Source of the DNA: JAPOKJ01 sp031421635
Lineage (GTDB): Bacteria; Pseudomonadota; Gammaproteobacteria; Burkholderiales; Burkholderiaceae_E
NCBI GenBank assembly: GCA_031421635.1
Contig: JANOPA010000074.1
Coordinates: 1 to 64,000 of the forward strand
Direction: 5' to 3'
DNA: 64,000 nucleotides
The notes beneath the pieces are model-generated. The model searched no databases. It saw nothing but the letters and a program-made list of their open reading frames with translations, and had not been told where the DNA came from. The position numbers were made by a program, and so were the translations under genes. How positions within the stretch are numbered: position 1 is the stretch's first letter; each line of letters begins with the position of its first letter. Shown piece by piece: positions 1-5,878 of this stretch.

Positions 1-115
1 GAATGGCGCGACTGTAGGCATCGATGGTCTTGGGTTGCAAGCCCTTGAGCTTGAGGTGTTTGAGATGAGAAACATAGCGCTGATCAAACTCAGCACGAGT
101 GTCGAGGGTCGTCAT
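1..115 (-). CDS. Tyrosine recombinase/integrase, N-terminal part only (runs off the left edge)
   Basis: The minus-strand reading frame starts with ATG at 113–115 and is open to the window edge, giving about 38 residues beginning MTTLDTRAEFDQRYVSHL. The segment containing LKLKGLQPKTIDAYSRAI matches the SAM-like DNA-binding N-terminus of tyrosine recombinases, where a helix ending in 'T(I/L)xxYxxAI' is typical. It resembles the integrases that accompany IS91-type (Y2) transposases more than IntI integron integrases, whose N-terminus carries an 'HYSxxTExAY' pattern that is absent here. The catalytic R-H-R-Y domain lies outside the window, so activity cannot be judged. It faces away from the cassette-like region to its right. 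Confidence 0.6.
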   Translation of the reverse strand, partial: MTTLDTRAEFDQRYVSHLKHLKLKGLQPKTIDAYSRAI

Positions 116-228
116 GTTGTGGTGCCTTCACGAATAGTGCAAAATCACCCCAACCGAATTGATGGGGTGAGCGTGCAGATTAGATCGTGTCAGCAACACA
201 CAGAAAATTTACTCCGCGTAGCGGCTTC

Positions 229-354
229 GTCCAACTATACATTGGAGAGGACGGGTTGTAAGAGCGTCACAGCGCACGAGAAGGGCATGGAAGAGTATGC
301 CCTTCTCGCGCTTAGCATAGCACCCGTGCCCGCCTCTCAATTGGGCCGTTAAAT
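229..354 (+). other. attC-like recombination site (long form, about 126 nt)
   Basis: The site has an R''-type box GTCCAAC at 229–235 (consensus RYYYAAC) and an R'-type box GTTAAAT at 348–354 (consensus GTTRRRY). The sequence between them is self-complementary for much of its length. The inner stem pairs 278–288 with 297–307 (11 bp) and 271–275 with 308–312, with a 2-nt bulge at 276–277. Extrahelical bases of this kind are typical of attC sites. The predicted crossover is between G348 and T349. The two boxes do not pair well with each other, but R'' is exactly complementary to the box at 1014–1020, as expected if a cassette was inserted at G348. The identification is by eye; no covariance model was run. 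Confidence 0.6.
247..265 (+). repeat. 19-bp direct repeat, copy 1 (GAGGACGGGTTGTAAGAGC)
   Basis: An identical 19-mer occurs at 1506–1524. This copy lies in the left arm of the long attC-like site. Shared arm sequence between sites is typical of attC families within one chromosomal integron. Confidence 0.85.
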
Positions 355-432
355 TTCATTGATGCTGCATCGAGGCATAGCCCCAAGGGAAACCGAGTTT
401 GGCTTAAAATAGGCTAATTCTTAGGAGGCATC

Positions 433-663
433 ATGAGTACAGCCGTTTCAATCATCGCCGAACAAGCGAAAGCGCTTAGTCCGGCTGAGCGCGTTGCATT
501 GGCTGAGGTCCTTCTAGAGTCGGTGCAAGTTTCGGGCGAGCCAGGTGTTGAAGCTGCGTGGGAAGCGGAAATTGGTCGACGCGTCAGCGAAGTTGAGAGT
601 GGTTCCGCGATTTTAGTTCCCTCCGAGGAAGTGTATGCCAAGGCAAGAAACCTCTTCAAGTGA
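433..663 (+). CDS. Type II antitoxin, addiction-module component family
   Basis: This 76-residue protein has the sequence pattern of the 'addiction module component' antitoxins (PF09720/TIGR02574 type): AKALSPAERVALAEVLLESV, then a variable acidic stretch and a short C-terminal region that would wrap the toxin. ATG at 433 is preceded by a good Shine–Dalgarno (TTAGGAGGC, 8 nt upstream). The stop codon overlaps the toxin start by 4 nt (GTGA), so the two are translationally coupled. The gene lies between two attC-like sites, so it is probably carried as a cassette. It is expected to neutralise the toxin encoded next to it and to autoregulate the operon; the latter is inferred from the family. 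Confidence 0.85.
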   Translation: MSTAVSIIAEQAKALSPAERVALAEVLLESVQVSGEPGVEAAWEAEIGRRVSEVESGSAILVPSEEVYAKARNLFK

Positions 664-962
664 GGCCTCATCGGTACCACTCTGAGGCCGAAACCGAATT
701 GCTTGAACAGGTTTCCTATTACGAGGCTGTTTCTCCAGGCTTAGGGACAAGTTTCCTGGCCGAAGTAAAGGCCGCATTGGCCCTGGCTGGAGATTTCCCT
801 AATTCAGGTTCTCCCTATTACTCAAAAACGCGTCGAGTCTTCCCGAAGGGTTTTCCGTATTCATTAGCCTATTACGAGAGAAACACCGAGCTCATCGTTA
901 TGGCGTTAGCTAGCTTTAGCCAGAAGCCGGGGTATTGGCGAAATCGGCGGCGTGAAACTTAA
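660..962 (+). CDS. ParE/RelE-superfamily toxin
   Basis: This 100-residue protein starts with GTG at 660, overlapping the antitoxin stop. The pattern is that of ParE-like toxins: an N-terminal YHSEAETELLEQVSYYE helix, a middle LALAGDFPNSGSPYY segment, and the C-terminal beta strands RRVFPKGFPYSLAYYE and ELIVMALASFSQKPGYW. Partnering with a PF09720-type antitoxin supports the assignment. ParE-like members may poison gyrase and RelE-like members cleave mRNA; sequence alone does not decide which applies here. The ORF ends six bases past the start of the downstream attC-like site, the usual compact arrangement of a gene cassette. Confidence 0.85.
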   Translation: MRPHRYHSEAETELLEQVSYYEAVSPGLGTSFLAEVKAALALAGDFPNSGSPYYSKTRRVFPKGFPYSLAYYERNTELIVMALASFSQKPGYWRNRRRET

Positions 963-1020
963 CGAATAAGGTTAGATCGTGGTTCGCTTCGCTCTCACGA
1001 TCTAACCTTATTCGTTGGAC
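957..1020 (+). other. attC-like recombination site (short form, 64 nt)
   Basis: The site carries an R'' box ACTTAAC (957–963) and an R' box GTTGGAC (1014–1020), both matching the integron consensus. They flank a perfect 21-bp inverted repeat (961–981 with 996–1016) around a 14-nt loop (982–995). The crossover would fall between G1014 and T1015. R'' is complementary at 6 of 7 positions to GTTAAAT, the box at the start of the same cassette (348–354), which is what a circularised cassette requires. A rho-independent terminator is the alternative reading, but no T-tract follows the stem. Confidence 0.65.
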
Positions 1021-1265
1021 AAGCCCGGTGATTTGAGGAGGTGTTCAAAAGGTGTTCACTGCAAATATCTTTTTGCAGTATGCGCTGTATCAATGGACGT
1101 TTGTAGTCCAAGGCCAGTGTTGGCGATCATGTAGGCAGTCAAGCGCAGCGGTTTTGAATTGCGAGTCGCACTAAGTGGGTCTACGGGCCGTTGATATTGC
1201 TTTTTTTGGCCGAGCGCATTCTCAGCGCTCGGTGGAGTTCTGTTGTCGGGTTGAAGTGGTGTGAT
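1021..1265. other. Non-coding stretch with two small inverted repeats
   Basis: I see no convincing gene here. There are two short hairpins: ACTGCAAA/TTTGCAGT at 1058–1065/1072–1079, and CCGAGCGC/GCGCTCGG at 1210–1217/1225–1232. A direct repeat GGTGTTCA occurs at about 1040 and 1051. By position it may be the residue of a cassette or of the 3' end of an IS91-like element whose transposase scar follows. Confidence 0.4.
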
Positions 1266-1513
1266 TTAGACGCTAGGCGCTTTCGGGTAGATCGCCTGGG
1301 GTGGAGCGTTGCTTGTGGGTAAGACGCGCCGCCTGATGATGGCCATGGGCGCGCCGCAGCATCGGCAGATGAGTTGCGGCCGTGGTGTTGGCGGTGCTGA
1401 GACAGTGGCGATGACCTTGAAGACGAGGAGCTTGAGAAGCGAGATCAAGCGCTTGCTGTTGGGGTGTAGGAAGCCATAATTTTGGGCGCGTCGGAATCCC
1501 TTTGGGAGGACGG
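1266..1513 (-). pseudogene. IS91-family (Y2) transposase, C-terminal remnant
   Basis: The minus strand encodes, after a frame disturbance near 1500, PKGFRRAQNYGFLHPNSKR, then LISLLKLLVFKV, then QLICRCCGAPMAIIRRRV, and stops at 1266. The 'RRA.NYGFLHPN' motif followed some 40 residues later by a 'CxxCGxPM' zinc-binding motif is characteristic of the C-terminus of IS91-family transposases. The HUH nuclease domain with its two tyrosines is missing, so this is a scar. Its upstream boundary coincides with the 19-bp repeat at 1506–1524. A recombinase of the IS91-associated type starts at the left edge of the window, so the two may derive from related elements. Confidence 0.65.
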
Positions 1514-1580
1514 GTTGTAAGAGCTGTCATAAGAAGGTGGCGCTAGTGACGGCAGCGCGCCGCTCATTTTGCCGTTATAC
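1506..1580 (+). other. Partial attC-like segment with second copy of the 19-bp repeat
   Basis: Positions 1506–1524 are identical to 247–265 in the long attC-like site. Downstream, an imperfect stem (about 1537–1545 with 1553–1562) is followed by GCCGTTATAC, whose GTTATAC (1574–1580) departs from the GTTRRRY box at one position. The left core box appears to be lost at the junction with the transposase scar. It may be a degraded attC. The BrnA stop codon begins at 1575, exactly where a cassette would start. Confidence 0.35.
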
Positions 1581-1865
1581 ATGACTTTTCAGCCACTCGC
1601 GTAATGCATTGTTGACACGAGTTTGCCAGCCGGTTCCGCTCTTTTTGAAAGCGTTAAGCACGTCCGCATCAATGCGAATGTTTATGTGTTCCTTCGTAGT
1701 CAACGACGGAGGCCGGCCTCGTTTAGGAGCCAGAAGTTGAGTTGCCGTTTTCTTCGCGAAGAGCTTGGGCAACACATTCTTCGCGGGCGTCGCTTTAGTA
1801 AACCATTCTTTGGTTAGCGCGGGCGAGTCAACATCAATCTTTTGAGGGTTGGGTTTGCGCGGCAT
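1575..1865 (-). CDS. brnA: BrnA-type antitoxin (ribbon-helix-helix-like)
   Basis: This 96-residue protein has a basic, flexible N-terminus containing PKRGRPPS. It is followed by the conserved BrnA signature HINIRIDADVLNAFKKSG and GWQTRVNNALREWL, which forms the DNA-binding and dimerisation domain. BrnA neutralises the BrnT ribonuclease and represses the operon in characterised systems. ATG at 1863–1865 has a strong Shine–Dalgarno (GGAGAAATT) and lies inside the 3' end of brnT, an overlap of 32 nt. The orientation is opposite to the neighbouring cassette gene, which happens in integron arrays for toxin–antitoxin modules carrying their own promoter. Confidence 0.85.
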   Translation of the reverse strand: MPRKPNPQKIDVDSPALTKEWFTKATPAKNVLPKLFAKKTATQLLAPKRGRPPSLTTKEHINIRIDADVLNAFKKSGTGWQTRVNNALREWLKSHV

Positions 1866-2136
1866 AATTTCTCCTTTCGCGAAGGTTCGCCCGTCTAAGG
1901 CTAATTACTTGAGGTTGGTCGTCACGTGGGGTAAAAACGGTTACCTGCAGCACCTCATCTATGAGGCCAATGGCGATGAACCGTTGCTCGCCATAGTCTT
2001 TCCTTGTATCCTGAGCAATAAGGGCCGAGTCCCATTCGAAACTATCCACGAGCTCAAAAGGAAGACCCCGTTCAGCAATGTTGCGCAGGTTCTTTTTAGG
2101 ATCGAAGCTTACTTTCGCGGTTATTATTGCACCCAC
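1834..2136 (-). CDS. brnT: BrnT-family ribonuclease toxin
   Basis: This 100-residue protein has the BrnT pattern: KVSFDPKKNLRNIAERGLPFE near the N-terminus (family: 'FxWDxxKxxxNxxKHGVSFEEA'), RKDYGEQRFIAIG in the middle, and RRANLRERRNYA at the C-terminus (family: 'ISARxAxxxERxxYE'). BrnT folds like RelE and cleaves RNA. The start chosen is GTG at 2134–2136; no ATG in this frame fits. The toxin precedes and overlaps the antitoxin, the usual brnTA order. About 50 nt upstream lies the 3' end of a degenerate group II intron, so the native promoter region is short and possibly altered. Confidence 0.85.
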   Translation of the reverse strand: MGAIITAKVSFDPKKNLRNIAERGLPFELVDSFEWDSALIAQDTRKDYGEQRFIAIGLIDEVLQVTVFTPRDDQPQVISLRRANLRERRNYAAQTQPSKD

Positions 2137-2188
2137 AACAATAGAGTCAATGCAAGCAAATCTTGTAGAGCGGTTTGGTCATGCATAA

Positions 2189-2257
2189 TCGGGTAGCCGG
2201 AGGTCTTTAACCTCCAGCCCCCACACCACCCATCATGCGGGTCCGCAGTGGGCGGTT
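2189..2257 (-). ncRNA. Group II intron domains V and VI
   Basis: On the minus strand, GAACCGCCCACTGCGG followed by ACCCGCATGATGGGTGGTG folds as CCGCCCA/TGGGTGG and TGCGG-type nested helices, the shape of domain V. It is followed by a domain VI-like hairpin, CTGGAGG…CCTCCGG. A CGC rather than AGC catalytic triad fits class C introns. The second intron copy (4338–4745) keeps domain VI but has lost domain V. Confidence 0.65.
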
Positions 2258-2282
2258 CAACGAGTTGGCACGCTTGCCGAAG

Positions 2283-3032
2283 TTACGTTTCTTTCTTTGC
2301 CGTGTATCCCTGTGCTTTGCTCCACAGGTCTTTAATGCTGACCAGTCCTTGCGTTTTCAACCACGCGTTGTTGAGGGCTTGTTGCAAGCCTGGGGTTCTC
2401 GCCATGTGCCAGTAGCCGTGGCTACTGACGCCGTGCTTGATGGCGGTGATGAGGTCGACCCCTAGGGCCACCAGATTCTTGATCTTTGCGCGCGGCCAGC
2501 GCCACTGTTTCCAGTGGCACATGCGGATACGCCTTCGAATCCATTCCTCCAGTTCGGGGATGGGCCGGTAGTACTGGCTGATGCCGTAGTACCCGGTCCA
2601 CCCTCGAAGGTATGCCTTGTCACCGATGCTTCGAGCCAGCAATCCCATCAACATGTCATGATTGACGGTGTCGAAGAACTTGGCCAGATCGATATCCACG
2701 ACAATGCGCCTGCCCCCCTGACCTCAGCTTGTACCTTGCGAATCGCTTGGAGCGTTGCCGCCACCCGGCTTGGGTATTTCTACCCGACGCATTGGCTGCG
2801 GCTGATATCGCCCGTCCTTGAGTTGTTCTTTGATGGCTGGCCAGTACGTCCGAGCATAGGCGGGGAACTCCGCAATGGTCACACCGTCAATACCCGGCGC
2901 ACCCTTATTGGCCTTCACCCGCTGCCATGCCCAGCGCAGGTTGTCGCTGGAAAGCACCTCATCGAACAATTCTGTTGTCATAAAAGTAACTTCGTCTTTC
3001 ATATTCAAGGCTCGGTCAGTGTTGGTCGCCAT
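2283..3032 (-). pseudogene. Group II intron reverse transcriptase/maturase, deleted and frameshifted
   Basis: The N-terminal block (3032 down to about 2760) reads LRWAWQRVKANKGAPGIDGV and ends at VEIPKPGGG, typical of RT domain 0/1. The frame then breaks at a deletion junction and resumes as QAIRKVQAEV. A one-base loss follows, then VDIDLAKFFDTVNHDMLMGLL (RT motif with the first catalytic Asp). After SIGDK the sequence jumps directly to AYLRGWTGYYGISQYYRP, the maturase (domain X) region, and runs to the normal C-terminus near GLVSIKDLWSKAQGY. The palm motifs including YADD are gone, so no active enzyme can be made. Confidence 0.85.
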
Positions 3033-3638
3033 TCACATCTCACCCGGTCGGGTTTGATCGATGCCACTGAGATCCACACACCTGCTCCTCAGGTCTCGTG
3101 GTTCGGCCCTTCAGCACCCAGACCCTCGGTACCTACTACGACCTCTGCTGACTTCTGCACCGTCACGCCACTGTATTGCTACAGAGCGCGCTGCGCGACC
3201 GAACTGACGATTGCTGCCGGTTTCTTCGACGCGTCGCGGGCAACACGCGAGCGGCGCTTGGAGCTTTGGTGATCCCGGGTCTCCCCAACCAGTAAATATC
3301 GTCAGACGGGCGCGCCGCTCGCGGCGCAGATCTCCCTGGTTAAGATGCGCGAACTTTCCGTGCACAAACGCACCATTAAACTCAGGCGTCGAACCGGTGG
3401 GCTTTGCTGCGTATCGAACCCGGACGACAGGCCCGCTCGCCACAACGCTGCAAGCCTTATATGGAGTTTCTGTTCGTCGTCTCGCACGTTTGCACTCAGG
3501 CTTCCTCCAGACCAACCCTTGCGAGCCAGCCCTTGCCTTCGGCTAGTGGCTACAATGATCTCTATAAGTGCATTTCGGTTCTCCCACAGGGGACTTGCAC
3601 CCCATAAATTCGCGCCCGTGCTGGGCGCACACTAGTGC

Positions 3639-3745
3639 TTGAAACGGACGCAGGTAGCACCGGTTTAAGGTCCAAAATGTGCAAGGACAAGCCTCGCACA
3701 TTTTGTGCCCCGGCGGGCATCGGCCGCGCGCCGTTCATTTCGGCC
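3639..3745. repeat. Long imperfect palindrome adjacent to the intron 5' end
   Basis: The core stem is AAAATGTGC (3676–3684) with GCACATTTT (3698–3706), a perfect 9-bp pairing. The outer arms also pair imperfectly up to GAAACGG/CCGTTCAT. It sits in the 5' exon of the group II intron, immediately beside the insertion point. It could be a degenerate attC (CCGTT is kept but the RYYYAAC/GTTRRRY boxes are not) or a terminator; class C introns use either as a landing structure. Confidence 0.5.
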
Positions 3746-3785
3746 GCTAATCGTCAAAGAAGCTGCTTAATGCTAGGATACGAAA

Positions 3786-4013
3786 ATGATAGATTGGTCC
3801 AAATGTGAGGCAGTCGAGAGAAGCCCCGAGCGAGTAAGTGGCGCCTGGGTATTTCGGGGTACGCGCTTGCCCGTTTCAGCCTTATTTGAGAATTTGGAAG
3901 CAGGTGCCAGTCCCGCCCAGTTTGTAGAATGGTTCGATGGTGCCACGATAGAGAAAGTACGGGAAGTATTGAGCTTTGTCGCTCATGAATCTTCCGCCAA
4001 CGCGGTTCAATGA
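3786..4013 (+). CDS. DUF433-family antitoxin
   Basis: This 75-residue protein has the DUF433 pattern: a GAWVFRGTRLPVSALFENLEAG strand–turn–helix, then SPAQFVEWFDG and a C-terminal helix with VREVLSFVAHE. DUF433 proteins carry a winged-helix-like DNA-binding fold and are commonly encoded directly upstream of PIN-like DUF5615 proteins as antitoxins. The same arrangement is seen here, with a 4-nt ATGA overlap to the next gene. ATG at 3786 was chosen; the upstream Shine–Dalgarno is weak. A diverged copy of its middle part is found again at 5872–5960. Because the downstream partner carries a nonsense codon, the antitoxin may now be unpaired. Confidence 0.75.
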   Translation: MIDWSKCEAVERSPERVSGAWVFRGTRLPVSALFENLEAGASPAQFVEWFDGATIEKVREVLSFVAHESSANAVQ

Positions 4014-4339
4014 AAATCCTCTTCGATCAGGGCACTCCGAAGCCGCTCAAGGTTTATTTGCCTGCGCACGAAGTGGTTCTTGCAGGCGAGCTCGGTTGGA
4101 GCACCTTGAAAAATGGCGAGCTTTTGTTGGCCGCAGAGCAGGCTGGTTTTCAGCTTTTCGTCACGACGGATCAAAATCTTGCGTAGCAGCAAAACCGTAA
4201 GGGACGAATCATTGCTCTGGTGGTACTTGGCAGTGGTCGGTGGCCGCATATTGAGAAATCGGTCTCATTGGTTGTGCAAGCCATTGAAAGAGCGAAGCAA
4301 GGTACCTTCGAGATCGTGCCCATTCCCTTTGGCGATTAA
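4010..4339 (+). pseudogene. DUF5615 PIN-like toxin, interrupted by an in-frame TAG
   Basis: Translation from ATG 4010 gives MKILFDQGTPKPL, then ELGWSTLKNGELLLAAEQAG and FVTTDQNLA, the N-terminal half of DUF5615 PIN-like proteins with acidic residues at D6 and D55. Codon 59 (4184–4186) is TAG where the family usually has Tyr. The same frame then continues without further damage as QQNRKGRIIALVVLGSGRWP and stops at TAA 4337–4339, giving 109 codons in total. A single substitution from TAC or TAT would explain the break. The 58-residue product lacks the second half of the fold and is probably inactive. The gene ends exactly at the 3' end of the second intron remnant. Confidence 0.8.
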
Positions 4340-4745
4340 TCGGGTAGCCGGAGGTCTCTAACCCCCAGCCCTGGGCCGGTAGTATTGGCTGATGCCGACC
4401 CACACACCGGCAAGTAGCGCCCGATCAGGACCAGCAAGCACTTGTCACCAATGGAGCGACTCAGCAAGCCCATCAACACCTTATGATTGACGGTGTCGAA
4501 GAACTTGACCAGATCGATATCCACGGCGATGCGTCTGCCACCCTTCACCTCAGCCTGTAACTTGCGAATCGCTTGGTGTGCGTTGCGGCCCGTTCGAAAG
4601 CCGAAGCTCGACGCCGAGAAGCTCGGATCGAAGATCGGCGCGAGCACCTGGGCAATGACTTGTTGAAGCTTTGGTATACCGGGTCGCCCCAATCGGCAAA
4701 TATCGTCAGACAGGCGCGCCTCTCTCGGCGCGGATTTAATGGCGT
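4338..4745 (-). pseudogene. Second group II intron copy, severely deleted
   Basis: This copy shares the 3' end AATCGGGTAGCCGGAGGTCT (plus-strand sense, from 4338) with the intron at 2188–3630. It then jumps past domain V to a short maturase piece (GGCCGGTAGTATTGGCTGATG). It jumps again to an RT block encoding IPKLQQVIAQVLAPIFDPSF, then SASSFGFRTGRNAHQAIRK and VDIDLVKFFDTVNH, ending at GRYLPVCG. Upstream (about 4690–4745) is a piece of the intron leader resembling 3270–3310. It retains RT motifs that the first copy has lost and lacks those the first copy keeps. It has neither domain V nor YADD and is inert. Confidence 0.8.
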
Positions 4746-4779
4746 GCACTGCGGTTCCGTTCACGGCCGACTTCTGAGG

Positions 4780-4962
4780 CCAGTGCAAAACAGGGGGATT
4801 ACCAAACATCGCGGCAGGCTTCAGCGACTTCTTGCGCACGCCCTTGTCTCGCTCGTTCTGGCCGTGTACGCTGATAATATTATTTGCCAAATCAATCCCC
4901 ATTGCGATAATCTTATGCACGTCTACCTGTTCCGCGAAAGCTGATGATTTCAGCACGTTCAT
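4780..4962 (-). pseudogene. IS110-family transposase, N-terminal fragment
   Basis: ATG at 4960–4962 starts MNVLKSSAFAEQVDVHKIIA followed by MGIDLANNIISVHGQNE. This is the first RuvC-like catalytic motif of IS110-family (DEDD) transposases, usually 'GIDLAKxxxxVHG'. The frame runs on as RDKGVRKKSLKPAAMF and then passes into unrelated sequence and the intron leader, so only about 60 residues of the transposase remain. IS110/IS1111 relatives include elements that target attC sites, which fits the surroundings. An 'LPCRDxxW'-like tail or Ser-containing Tnp20 domain is absent. Confidence 0.65.
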
Positions 4963-5064
4963 CTTGGCACCGACCGTGCCACTTTCGGAAGGGTTAGGCC
5001 AAATCATTCGCTAGGCAGAGGAAAACATTTTTTAGTCCTTCAACCAGAAAAGTTAGGAGACATC

Positions 5065-5496
5065 ATGCTTGAAGAAAATCGTTCGTTGGTTAAACGTTGG
5101 TTCGAAGAAGTTTGGAATCAACGCTTGGCTGCCACGGTGAATGAGCTCTTTTCACCAACTGGAATTGGTTATATGGAAGGTGCAAAAGTGGTTGGGCCTG
5201 CCGAGTTCATTCAGGCTCGAGACATGCTGCTGAATGCTTTTCCCGATATCCGAGTTACTGTGAATCAAGTAGTTGCAGAAGGCGATTCGGTGGTGGTACG
5301 GTGGAGCGCTGCTGGGACCCATCTTGGGGATAGTCTTGGTTTCAGGGCGACGAGTACAGCCGTAACATTCAATGGAATGACTTGGTTGCGTTTAGTTAAC
5401 GGACAAATTGTCGAGGGTTGGGATGCTTGGAATCAAGGTCAACTCTTGGAAATTCTTCGAGCGAAATCTATGGCGAATACCGTGGCGAGTAAATGA
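5065..5496 (+). CDS. SnoaL-like (NTF2-fold) protein, ester cyclase-type
   Basis: This 143-residue protein has the SnoaL/ester-cyclase pattern: an N-terminal helix ENRSLVKRWFEEVWNQ, then GPAEFIQARDMLLNAFPDIR, VVRWSAAGTHLG, and a C-terminal strand region GMTWLRLVNGQIVEGWDAWNQ. Members share the cone-shaped NTF2 fold and bind small hydrophobic ligands; the substrate here is unknown. ATG at 5065 has a good ribosome-binding site (TTAGGAGA). It lies in the cassette-like region between an IS110 scar and dfrB and may have arrived as a cassette, although no attC could be recognised after it. Confidence 0.75.
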   Translation: MLEENRSLVKRWFEEVWNQRLAATVNELFSPTGIGYMEGAKVVGPAEFIQARDMLLNAFPDIRVTVNQVVAEGDSVVVRWSAAGTHLGDSLGFRATSTAVTFNGMTWLRLVNGQIVEGWDAWNQGQLLEILRAKSMANTVASK

Positions 5497-5644
5497 CGAG
5501 CGGGTCAAGATATCAGGTGCAACGATTGCTCAACAGTCAATCTGGACTTTAAATCGGCGACAATAATGTGTCCGTCAAAATGGGGTAACTTCAGTATGTA
5601 TGGATCAGCCGAGCATTACAAGACATTCACAAGAAGGGTTAGGT
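5497..5644. other. Intergenic stretch before dfrB
   Basis: The stretch contains isolated matches to integron core boxes, GCTCAAC (5528–5534) and GTTAGGT (5638–5644, directly before the dfrB ATG). The sequence between them is not self-complementary, so an attC is not supported. AAGAAGGG at 5631–5638 serves as the dfrB ribosome-binding site. Confidence 0.5.
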
Positions 5645-5878
5645 ATGGACCAAAGTAGCAATGACGTCAGTACTCCAGTTACTGGTCAGTTTGCACGGCC
5701 ATTGCGCGCCACGTTCGGGCTGGGAGATCGTGTACGCAAGAAATCTGGCGCCGCTTGGCAGGGACAAGTTGTCGGCTGGTACTGCACAAAACTGACCCCT
5801 GAGGGCTATGCCGTTGAGTCTGAATCTCATCCAGGCTCAGTACAAATTTATCCTGTGGCTGCGCTCGAACCTATTTGA
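5645..5878 (+). CDS. dfrB: R67-type (DfrB) dihydrofolate reductase, trimethoprim-insensitive
   Basis: This 77-residue protein is nearly superimposable on the plasmid R67/DfrB family. A variable N-terminus (to about residue 20) is followed by ATFGLGDRVRKKSGAAWQGQ, VVGWYCTKLTPEGYAVE and SHPGSVQIYPVAALE. Residues known to line the shared active-site pore in R67, namely K32, W38, Y46, S65, Q67, I68 and Y69, fall at identical positions. The enzyme works as a homotetramer with one pore, reduces dihydrofolate with NADPH, and is intrinsically resistant to trimethoprim. It is unrelated to chromosomal FolA and is normally carried on integron cassettes. ATG 5645 was preferred over an in-frame ATG at 5600 because of its ribosome-binding site and the family length. 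The final two codons and stop derive from a fused DUF433 fragment, replacing the usual C-terminal residue or two. Confidence 0.93.
   Translation: MDQSSNDVSTPVTGQFARPLRATFGLGDRVRKKSGAAWQGQVVGWYCTKLTPEGYAVESESHPGSVQIYPVAALEPI

Larger units (their letters stand above)
2188..3630 (-). mobile_element. Group II intron (bacterial class C-like), internally deleted
   Basis: Read on the minus strand, the element starts at 3630 with GTGCGCCCAG, matching the group II 5' splice consensus GUGYG. It contains a structured leader (about 3050–3630), remnants of a reverse-transcriptase ORF (2283–3032), and ends with domain V- and VI-like hairpins and GGCTACCCGAT near 2190. At about 1.44 kb it is shorter than a typical intron with an intact ORF because two coding blocks have been lost. 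The ribozyme ends look intact, so splicing in trans is conceivable. The upstream exon contains a strong palindrome (3639–3745), in line with class C introns inserting next to stem-loops such as terminators or attC sites. Confidence 0.75.

Noticed and set aside
1..115. IntI integron integrase at the left edge
   Set aside because: The visible N-terminus lacks the IntI 'HYSxxTExAY' pattern and looks like an IS91-associated recombinase. Only 38 residues are visible.
35..352. 105-codon plus-strand ORF over the left edge
   Set aside because: It overlaps the opposite-strand recombinase start and an attC-like palindrome, shows no family resemblance and has no ribosome-binding site.
2514..3272. 252-codon plus-strand ORF
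   Set aside because: It lies antisense to the intron RT remnants and leader; its translation is the shadow of conserved RT motifs on the other strand.
4993..4999. GTTAGGC core box near the IS110 fragment
   Set aside because: It is a single box with no partner RYYYAAC or stem in range; I cannot call a site.
5528..5644. Possible attC between the SnoaL gene and dfrB (GCTCAAC…GTTAGGT)
   Set aside because: Both boxes match the consensus, but the 100 nt between them are not self-complementary, and such short boxes occur by chance.
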